Assembly: GCA_018715065.1 (NCBI GenBank)
Contig: DVMJ01000064.1
Coordinates: forward strand, 1-22,068
Length of the DNA: 22,068 bases
Source of the DNA: Fimiplasma intestinipullorum
Lineage (GTDB): Bacteria > Bacillota_I > Bacilli_A > Erysipelotrichales > Coprobacillaceae
Reading direction: 5' to 3'
Shown: in pieces, positions 16,897 through 22,068 of the stretch
Position numbering within the stretch: the stretch's first letter is position 1
Layout: each line of letters opens with the position of its first letter
The notes under the pieces: model-generated
Database searches by the model: none
The model's input: the letters and a program-made list of their open reading frames with translations, nothing else
Told to the model about the DNA's origin: nothing
Made by a program: the position numbers and the translations under genes

Positions 16897-16925
16897 TAGA
16901 CGTGAAGCGCGGTTCGTAATATAAT
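16897..16925 (+). promoter_or_regulatory. Promoter for the MATE transporter gene
   Basis: TAGACG (16897-16902, 4 of 6 to consensus) and a consensus TATAAT (16920-16925) are separated by 17 bases. It lies just after the ALDH stop, so the MATE gene can be transcribed independently. No terminator is seen between the two genes. Confidence 0.65.
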
Positions 16926-16964
16926 GTGTCTAGAAAAGGTGTCTTATGAAATTAGGGGGGTATT

Positions 16965-18326
16965 ATGGAAAATCGTCATAGTTTAGACATGGTCCATGGA
17001 CCATTATTAAAAAATCTATTTATTTTTGCGGTGCCTTTGATGTTTACCAATTTTTTACAGATGCTTTTCAATGCCGCAGACACGATTGTTGTAGGTAAAT
17101 TTGTTGGTGAAACGGCATTGGCAGCTGTTGGGGCGACCGGTTCGATCGTCTTTTTGCTGACATCTGTTTTCAATGGTTTGAGTGTTGGTGCCAATGTCAT
17201 CGTCGCTAAACTACTGGGAGGACAGGATGAAAAGAAAACGAGCCTGGCAGTACATACGTCCATCTTTATTGGCTTGGTTGGTGGTATTGTTTTGGCGATA
17301 TTAGGTATTTTCTTTAGTCGTACTTTATTAACTTTGATGTCTACACCGGAAGATATCATTGATCTGAGCAATTTATATATGCAAATCTATTTTATAGGTG
17401 CTGTTTTCTTGCTGGTCTATAATTTTGGTTCTGCAGTGTTGAGATCAAAAGGCGATACACAAAGACCGTTGGTTTATTTAACGATCAGTGGATTATTGAA
17501 TGTAGGGTTGAATTTGTTTTTTGTCATTGTATTACATATGAGTGTGGCCGGTGTCGCTTTAGCGACCATCATTTCTGAGGGAGTCTCTGCAGCGCTAGTT
17601 GTCGGTACGTTGATGAGAGAAAAGGATGCGACCCGTTTAGAACTCAAACAATTAAAATTAAATCGACATATTATGCTGGAAATTCTGAAGATCGGTATTC
17701 CCGCCGGGATCCAGGGCATGGTCTTTTCTGTAAGCAACGTCGTGATCCAGTCCAGTATTAATTCCTTTGGTTCTTCGATCATCGTCGCTGGCAACAGTGC
17801 TGGTGCAAATCTGGAAAATTTTGTTTATATTGGTATGTCCGCCTTTACGCAGGCGACGATTACTTTTACTAGTCAGAATGCCGGTGCACATAACTACAAA
17901 GCCATCAAACGCATTCTCTGGCTGACGCTGATTCTGGCAACGATTTCAGCTTTATTGGTTTCAGTAGTGGTCTGGATGTTTGGCAACACGTTCCTTGGTT
18001 TATATACGAATGAACCTGCTGTCAAGGAAGTAGGCATGATCCGTTTAACTTACGTAACGCTCTGGCTGGCGCTCAACGGCGTATTGGACACTTTTGTCAG
18101 TTCGATGCGTGGAATGGGATATTCAACGATGCCAACGATAATCATGCTCATCTGCATCTGCGGGGTTCGTCTGGTTTGGATCTGGACGGTATTTGCAGCT
18201 TATCCTAGTCTAGAAGTCATCTATCTTTGTTTTCCAATCAGTTGGATCATTTGTTCGATCGTTCAGTTTATTTTGTGGCATTACACGCATCGCGATTTTG
18301 TTCGACAGCATGAAATGGCTGCATAA
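16965..18326 (+). CDS. MATE family efflux transporter
   Basis: Integral membrane cation-coupled exporter of the MATE/MatE fold (NorM/DinF relatives), 453 aa with about 12 predicted membrane helices arranged as two similar halves. The N-terminal signature LFIFAVPLMFTNFLQMLF and ADTIVVGKFVGETALAAVGA is typical, and the second half begins near ILKIGIPAGIQGMVFSVSNV with matching small residues. Substrate cannot be told from sequence; family members export drugs, dyes, flavonoids or lipid-linked precursors. AGGGGGG lies just before the ATG, and a perfect hairpin terminator follows immediately. No adjacent regulator is present. Confidence 0.94.
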   Translation: MENRHSLDMVHGPLLKNLFIFAVPLMFTNFLQMLFNAADTIVVGKFVGETALAAVGATGSIVFLLTSVFNGLSVGANVIVAKLLGGQDEKKTSLAVHTSIFIGLVGGIVLAILGIFFSRTLLTLMSTPEDIIDLSNLYMQIYFIGAVFLLVYNFGSAVLRSKGDTQRPLVYLTISGLLNVGLNLFFVIVLHMSVAGVALATIISEGVSAALVVGTLMREKDATRLELKQLKLNRHIMLEILKIGIPAGIQGMVFSVSNVVIQSSINSFGSSIIVAGNSAGANLENFVYIGMSAFTQATITFTSQNAGAHNYKAIKRILWLTLILATISALLVSVVVWMFGNTFLGLYTNEPAVKEVGMIRLTYVTLWLALNGVLDTFVSSMRGMGYSTMPTIIMLICICGVRLVWIWTVFAAYPSLEVIYLCFPISWIICSIVQFILWHYTHRDFVRQHEMAA

Positions 18327-18352
18327 GCATCTTTCCATAAGATGCTTTTTTT
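18325..18352 (+). terminator. Rho-independent terminator after the MATE gene
   Basis: A perfect 9-bp stem AAGCATCTT/AAGATGCTT with loop TCCAT starts at the stop codon and runs into seven Ts. Confidence 0.92.
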
Positions 18353-18361
18353 AATCAAGAA

Positions 18362-18390
18362 TTGCATCTTGCGAAGAATAAGCGTACAAT
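18362..18390 (+). promoter_or_regulatory. Probable promoter for the amidohydrolase gene
   Basis: TACAAT (18385-18390) preceded after 17 bases by TTGCAT (18362-18367) forms a promoter with a good -10 and a weak -35. It falls between the MATE terminator and the AAAGGAGG site of the amidohydrolase. Confidence 0.55.
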
Positions 18391-18416
18391 TTGAGTAAGC
18401 AAAGGAGGTAGAAAGA

Positions 18417-19559
18417 ATGCTGCTGATTAAAAATGGAACGGTTTATGATGGGATCCATCGTGAACCGCAGCATGTAGATTTATTAATTGAGGGGGAAAAG
18501 ATTTCTCGTATTGGCGATAATCTGGTCGTGCCGGAGGCTGAAGAAATCGACGCAAGTGGCTTGAATGTTTTTCCTGGTTTTGTCGAGGCGCATGCGCATA
18601 TTGGTTTGGATGGGTATGGCATCGGTTATGAGCGACAGGACTATAATGAAATGGGGGATATCATCTCCAGTCAGCTGCGTGCGATTGATGGGATCAATCC
18701 ACTTGATCCGACGTTTGAGATGGCGCGTCAGGCCGGAATTACTAGTGTGTGTACAGGGCCGGGAAGTGCGAATGTACTCGGCGGTACATTTGCTGCCATC
18801 AAAACGGTCGGTAGTCGGGTCGAAGAGATGCTGATCAGAGAACCTGTAGCCATGAAGTGTGCATTTGGAGAGAATCCTAAGCGCTGTTACCGTGAGAAAG
18901 GAAATTCCAGTCGGATGAGCACGGCGGCGCATTTGCGGGAAGCACTCATGATGGCAAAGGATTATCTGGCTCGCAAAGAAGCTGCAGGCAAGGATGTCAG
19001 TAAACGTCCCGCCTTCAATATGAAATGGGAAGCCCTGATTCCAGTTTTAAAACGGGAGATCCCACTGAAGGCACATGCGCATACGGCGGACGATCTATTT
19101 ACGGCTATTCGTATTGCCAAAGAATTTGATATCAAGCTGACATTAGAACATTGTACAGAAGGACATCTGGTAGCCGAGGCACTGGTGGCAGAAGGATATC
19201 CTATGGCGGTTGGACCTAGTTTTGGACATGCTTCCAAGTTTGAACTTAAAGATAAGAGCTGGACGACCCCGGGTATCTTAGCTAAACTGGGAGGACAGGT
19301 TTCTATCATCACTGATTCACCGGTCATCCCCCAGCAATATCTGCCTTTGATGGCAGGAATGGCCATTCAGGCGGGCATGGATCCATTTGCTGCACTGCAG
19401 GCTATTACGATCAATCCTGCCAAACACATCGGCATTGCGGATCGAGTTGGGTCCTTAGAGGTTGGAAAAGATGCCGACATTTTGCTTGTTGAGGGATGGC
19501 CATTTGCTATCGGCCATACCATGAGATATGTTTTTATCAATGGAGTGAATGTGCTTTAA
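18417..19559 (+). CDS. Metal-dependent amidohydrolase (COG1228, imidazolonepropionase-like)
   Basis: Cytosolic TIM-barrel hydrolase of the amidohydrolase superfamily, 380 aa. Metal-binding HAH is at 59-61, further histidines are in KAHAHTADD (H220, H222) and LEHCTEGH (H245, H250), and the catalytic aspartate is D300 in TDSPVIP. The C-terminal ITINPAKHIGIADRVGSL, GKDADILLVEG and INGV signature identifies the imidazolonepropionase-like branch whose members often cleave small cyclic or peptide amides. Substrate is not predictable: no hut or other pathway genes are nearby. AAAGGAGG lies 7-8 bases before the ATG, and a strong terminator follows the stop. Confidence 0.92.
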   Translation: MLLIKNGTVYDGIHREPQHVDLLIEGEKISRIGDNLVVPEAEEIDASGLNVFPGFVEAHAHIGLDGYGIGYERQDYNEMGDIISSQLRAIDGINPLDPTFEMARQAGITSVCTGPGSANVLGGTFAAIKTVGSRVEEMLIREPVAMKCAFGENPKRCYREKGNSSRMSTAAHLREALMMAKDYLARKEAAGKDVSKRPAFNMKWEALIPVLKREIPLKAHAHTADDLFTAIRIAKEFDIKLTLEHCTEGHLVAEALVAEGYPMAVGPSFGHASKFELKDKSWTTPGILAKLGGQVSIITDSPVIPQQYLPLMAGMAIQAGMDPFAALQAITINPAKHIGIADRVGSLEVGKDADILLVEGWPFAIGHTMRYVFINGVNVL

Positions 19560-19560
19560 G

Positions 19561-19584
19561 GGTGAGGAAGTCCTCACCTTTTTT
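19561..19584 (+). terminator. Rho-independent terminator after the amidohydrolase gene
   Basis: GGTGAGGA/TCCTCACC forms a G+C-rich stem, with an effective loop of AAGT, followed by six Ts, directly after the stop codon. Confidence 0.93.
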
Positions 19585-19591
19585 CTATGTG

Positions 19592-19621
19592 TTGCCAAGC
19601 AGGCAGCCATTTTGGTATAAT
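19592..19621 (+). promoter_or_regulatory. Promoter for the HAD phosphatase gene
   Basis: TTGCCA (19592-19597), an 18-base spacer, and an extended -10 TGG-TATAAT (TATAAT 19616-19621) make a good sigma-A promoter immediately after the amidohydrolase terminator. Confidence 0.8.
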
Positions 19622-19651
19622 GTGAATAACAGATAGAAATGGGGGATAACA

Positions 19652-20473
19652 ATGACAATTCGGATGATTGCCGTAGATATGGACGGGACATTTTTAAATC
19701 ATGAATCATGTTATGATCATGCACGTTTTTTAAAAGCCTACGGTCAAATGAAAGAAAAGGGAATCACTTTTGTAGTCGCCAGCGGGAATCCGCTACGTCA
19801 GCTGAAAGGAAATTTTCCTGAGGTAGCCGATGAACTGACTTATATTGCTGAAAACGGAGCCTATATTGTTGACGGTACGCAGCAATTATTTCTTGATGCT
19901 TTGGATGCGGATAATGTACAAGCGATCATCGCCTGTTTGAAGGCGCATCCTGATGTGATGTGCTGGGCATGTACAAAGGATCAGTCTTATGCTTTAAATA
20001 GCATGAGCCAGGAATATTTTGAAATGTTCCTGCCTTATTTTCCAGGGGTAAAACGAATCGAAGATTTTTCACTGATTACAGATCCTATCTTGAAATTTGC
20101 CCTGTATCTGCCAGAAAAGAATGTGGTTGAGCGAATGGCTGACTTTGCCAGCGTCACAGATGATCAGGTGCATGTTGTTGACAGCGGGCATTATTGTGTG
20201 GATCTGATCCCGGCTCATATCAACAAAGGGGAAGGCATGCGCTTCTTAATGGAAAGACTGCACTTATCTCAAGCCGAAGTGATGGCTTTTGGTGATGCCG
20301 GCAATGATGTCGAAATGTTGAAGAGCGTGACCTACGGCTATGTAATGGCGAATGCGAAAGCGGATATGCGCGAACAATTTGCTTATCAGGCACCATCCAA
20401 TGATGATCAGGGTGTGCTGCAGATCATCGAAGCTTATCTGGCTGATGGGACGATCTTAAATTTTAAAGAATAA
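19652..20473 (+). CDS. Cof-type HAD-superfamily phosphatase
   Basis: Cytosolic sugar- or nucleotide-phosphate phosphatase of the Cof/YbiV-like HAD IIB group, 273 aa. Motif I DMDGT supplies nucleophile D9 and acid D11; motif II is the Ser in VVASGNP; motif III is K192 in NKGEG; motif IV is GDAGNDVEML with D215 and D219. The cap domain between about 85 and 185 matches type C2. SGNP replaces the more usual SGRP. GGGGGAT precedes the ATG. It appears to be a single-gene transcript. Substrate cannot be assigned. Confidence 0.95.
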   Translation: MTIRMIAVDMDGTFLNHESCYDHARFLKAYGQMKEKGITFVVASGNPLRQLKGNFPEVADELTYIAENGAYIVDGTQQLFLDALDADNVQAIIACLKAHPDVMCWACTKDQSYALNSMSQEYFEMFLPYFPGVKRIEDFSLITDPILKFALYLPEKNVVERMADFASVTDDQVHVVDSGHYCVDLIPAHINKGEGMRFLMERLHLSQAEVMAFGDAGNDVEMLKSVTYGYVMANAKADMREQFAYQAPSNDDQGVLQIIEAYLADGTILNFKE

Positions 20474-20699
20474 CGCAGCTGACAGTCGATCCGGAAAACA
20501 ATGATAAAACGGGATCTGGTGACTGATGCGCTTCAGTTCGATGAAGCTGAATGAATCCTGGTCCTGCAGCCTTAGGCGCCGGACCAGATTTCTTTTTGAT
20601 CATCAGACCCTGACTTGCGATGTCACAGACAGATTACAGGCTGTTGTACTTTGTGAGTGTTGGGTCTGGTTTTTGTCAAATTATTGGGAGGTGTACTGA
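20474..20699 (+). ncRNA. Candidate structured leader/attenuator RNA upstream of the response regulator
   Basis: This 226-base gap has no gene but contains four consecutive inverted-repeat structures. Stem 1: CAGTCGATCC (20483-20492) with GGATC-TGGT-GACTG (20512-20525, TGGT bulged), extended by CGCA/TGCG (20474-20477, 20527-20530). Stem 2: GCTTCA/TGAAGC (20530-20547). Stem 3 is a terminator-like hairpin (20558-20597). Stem 4: CAGACCC/GGGTCTG (20604-20668) followed by five Ts, with smaller hairpins inside its loop. ATCTGGT (20514-20520) can pair instead with ACCAGAT (20583-20589), disrupting stems 1 and 3. It resembles no riboswitch class that I can name. It may be a cis-regulatory leader, a small RNA, or just a 3' UTR with tandem terminators. 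Confidence 0.4.
20558..20597 (+). terminator. Terminator-like hairpin between the HAD and response regulator genes
   Basis: CTGGTCC (20558-20564) pairs with GGACCAG (20581-20587); inside it GCC/GGC forms a small upper stem. The U-rich run ATTTCTTTTT follows. It can end the HAD transcript or act as a conditional terminator for the two-component genes, given the competing pairing described for the leader. Confidence 0.65.
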
Positions 20700-21368
20700 A
20701 TGTATCGAATTTGGATCGTTGAGGATGAATTAGAGATCTCACTTTCTTTAAAGAAGTTTTTGGAATCTTGGGGATATCAGGTCAGTATCGCGGAAGATTT
20801 TCAAAATGTATTGGAGACCTTTCATCGTCTTCAGCCTGATCTTGTTTTAATGGACATTACTTTACCTTATGCGAATGGGTATCTTTGGACAGAAAAGATT
20901 CGTGAGATCAGCAAGGTACCGATCATTTTTATTTCTTCCGCCAGAGAGAATATGAATATCGTCATGGCGATCTCAGCCGGTGCCGATGATTTTGTCACCA
21001 AGCCGTTTGATCTGCATGTTTTACTTGCTAAAATTCAAGCCATCTTGCGCAGAACATATGACTTTTCCGGGAAGACGGATTATTTAGAGAAGGATGGCCT
21101 GATCTTTCGTATTCAGGAGAATACGATTTATTATCAAGGTAAATCAGTTGAATTGACGCGTAACGAAGGGCGTATCCTGCAGCTGCTGATGCGTCATCAG
21201 GGGAAGATCGTGAAGCGTGCGGAATTAATGGATTACCTATGGCAGAACGATGTCTTCGTCGATGAAAACGCGCTTTCTGTCAATGTGAATCGCCTGCGTC
21301 ATAAACTGGCCAGTCTGGGAATCGAAGACTGGATCCATACGCGAAAAGGATTGGGGTATCAGCTATGA
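20700..21368 (+). CDS. OmpR/PhoB-family response regulator, BceR-like
   Basis: DNA-binding response regulator, 222 aa. The receiver domain (1-115) has acidic residues E8-D9, the phosphoacceptor D52 in LVLMDITLP, a Ser near position 80 (FISSA), and Lys in FVTKPFD. The winged-helix DNA-binding domain (about 130-222) ends in RKGLGYQL. The receiver wording is close to BceR/GraR-type regulators that respond to cell-envelope antimicrobial peptides with BceAB-type transporters. GGGAGGTG precedes the ATG by about 8 bases. Its stop overlaps the kinase start as ATGA. No BceAB-like transporter is inside the window, so the regulated genes are unknown. Confidence 0.92.
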   Translation: MYRIWIVEDELEISLSLKKFLESWGYQVSIAEDFQNVLETFHRLQPDLVLMDITLPYANGYLWTEKIREISKVPIIFISSARENMNIVMAISAGADDFVTKPFDLHVLLAKIQAILRRTYDFSGKTDYLEKDGLIFRIQENTIYYQGKSVELTRNEGRILQLLMRHQGKIVKRAELMDYLWQNDVFVDENALSVNVNRLRHKLASLGIEDWIHTRKGLGYQL

Positions 21369-21955
21369 TGGACTACTTTCGTGATCGCTGGTGGCTGCTG
21401 GGACTGGGATTATCTTTCATAGCGCTAGCCAGCCTGCTTTTTTGGCTTTATGCCATTCCTTTGGAAGTTATCGGTTATCTGCTGGTGCTTTATGTCTTTT
21501 TTTTATTGTTGCTGGTTCCTTATGATTACTATCGTTATAGAACAAGAAAACGGCAGTTAAAAATGATTCAAAAGCATTTTATGGTGATGGAGGATCTGGT
21601 TTTGCCCCAAAGACGTGTCTATGAGCGTGACTATGCAGCCATCATTGAGCGCATGGCCGCCGCTATGGCTAGCCAAAAGGCCGCTTATCATAGGTGTGAG
21701 CAATCCAGACAGCAATATCATACGCTTTGGGTACACCAGATCAAATTACCCATTGCTGCACTGAAGCTGCAATTGGAAACTGAAGAGGAACCGGATGTCG
21801 GTAAGCTGAAAGCGGAGTTGATGCGCATTGATCGTTATGTGAATATGTCATTGGCTTACGCACGCTTGAACAGTTCGACTTCGGATTATCTTTTTCGATC
21901 GTATGCCCTCGATGATCTGATCAAAAAAGCCTTGCGCCTAAAATGGTACCTGTAG
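21365..21955 (+). pseudogene. Truncated BceS-like sensor histidine kinase
   Basis: N-terminal 196 aa of an intramembrane-sensing kinase of the BceS type, which normally reaches roughly 330 aa. Two membrane segments (about 9-30 and 35-53) are joined by a very short extracellular turn, as in BceS. The DHp region carries phosphoacceptor H124 in WVHQIKLPIAALKLQLE. The sequence is family-like through ALDDLIKKALR, then departs to LKWYL and a stop; the whole HATPase_c domain is missing, so it cannot autophosphorylate. The sequence beyond looks like an insertion-sequence end, which best explains the loss. ATG 21365 overlaps the response regulator stop; ATG 21368 is an equal alternative. Confidence 0.8.
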
Positions 21956-21979
21956 AAAGGACAGTACGTTGACAGTACT

Positions 21980-22005
21980 GGCACCATCTATAGGTGCCAT
22001 TTTTG
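21980..22005 (+). terminator. Hairpin with T-run inside the element's left end
   Basis: TGGCACC and GGTGCCA form a perfect 7-bp stem with loop ATCTATA, followed by five to six Ts. It would stop transcripts running out of the two-component operon into the element. Such hairpins are common at insertion-sequence ends, limiting transposase expression from outside promoters. Confidence 0.75.
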
Positions 22006-22037
22006 CTTCAGATAAATGTGCTGGTAGGACAAGCAAG

Positions 22038-22068
22038 ATGAGAAAAAGATTCACAGAAGACGAGATCA
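22038..22068 (+). CDS. 5' end of a probable transposase OrfA (cut by the window edge)
   Basis: Only ten codons are visible, reading MRKRFTEDEI. This resembles the start of OrfA/HTH proteins of IS3-like elements in Firmicutes, which commonly open with KKFTEEEI-type sequence. A weak AGGA site is 8 bases upstream. Its position inside the candidate element end supports the call more than the ten residues do. Confidence 0.45.
   Translation, partial: MRKRFTEDEI

Larger units (their letters stand above)
21951..22068 (+). mobile_element. Left end of a probable insertion sequence, continuing past the window
   Basis: Starting at about TGTAGAAAGG, the sequence stops resembling the kinase and shows element-end features: ACAGTAC repeated at 21961-21967 and 21972-21978 (one helical turn apart), the palindrome CAGTACTG at 21973-21980, and a hairpin TGGCACC/GGTGCCA followed by Ts. 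A short leader then leads to an ORF resembling a transposase OrfA start. A TG terminus would fit the IS3 family. The exact edge is uncertain; the TGGTACC at 21944 is another candidate. The right end and target duplication lie outside the window. Confidence 0.6.

Noticed and set aside
18483..18932. A 149-codon open frame on the minus strand inside the amidohydrolase
   Set aside because: It is antisense to a fully conserved enzyme, has no ribosome site, and its residues look like a shadow of the real frame.
1..22068. CRISPR arrays, tRNA or rRNA genes
   Set aside because: No regularly spaced repeats, no tRNA-like cloverleaf and no rRNA-like sequence were seen on either strand by eye.

Overview
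The window reads as a piece of a low-to-moderate G+C Bacillota chromosome. Strong AGGAGG ribosome-binding sites, sigma-A-type promoters, U-tract hairpin terminators, a BceRS-like two-component pair and general protein similarity to Erysipelotrichia-type firmicutes point this way; the lineage is an inference without a marker gene. Every gene I accept is on the + strand, coding is dense, and no gene-free gap reaches 300 bases.

Region 1 (1-9474) is a compact defence island. It opens with a type II toxin-antitoxin operon: an MqsR-like toxin and an antitoxin that joins an MqsA-like zinc finger and HTH to a Panacea (SocA/DUF4065) domain. A textbook promoter with a perfect 24-bp palindrome over its -10 and start site precedes it. 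After a hairpin terminator comes a complete type I Wadjet operon, jetA-jetB-jetC-jetD, every junction overlapping. Wadjet is a MukBEF-like SMC complex plus a Toprim-fold nuclease that recognises and cleaves closed circular DNA such as plasmids. The catalytic motifs of JetC and JetD are intact, so the system looks functional.

Region 2 (9475-16891) holds an unrecognised 264-aa protein with its own strong promoter and a TTG start, a divergent pRiA4b ORF-3-like protein, and a tightly coupled run of a COG0523/CobW-type GTPase lacking the family's CxCC motif, a SWIM zinc-finger SNF2 ATPase, and a class 3-type aldehyde dehydrogenase.

Region 3 (16892-20473) is ordinary metabolism and transport, with each gene apparently transcribed on its own: a MATE transporter, a COG1228 amidohydrolase and a Cof-type HAD phosphatase, mostly separated by clear terminators and promoters.

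Region 4 (20474-22068) starts with a 226-base intergenic segment rich in nested inverted repeats and competing pairings, a candidate attenuator or structured RNA. It lies ahead of a BceR-like response regulator and a BceS-like histidine kinase. The kinase stops just after its DHp region and lacks the ATP-binding domain. The sequence that follows looks like the left end of an insertion sequence (subterminal repeats, a hairpin, and the first codons of a probable transposase OrfA), so the kinase is probably broken by insertion.

The most notable known system is the type I Wadjet with its neighbouring Panacea toxin-antitoxin. The least explained items are the structured leader at 20474-20699, the orphan 264-aa gene, and the CobW-SNF2-ALDH gene group.
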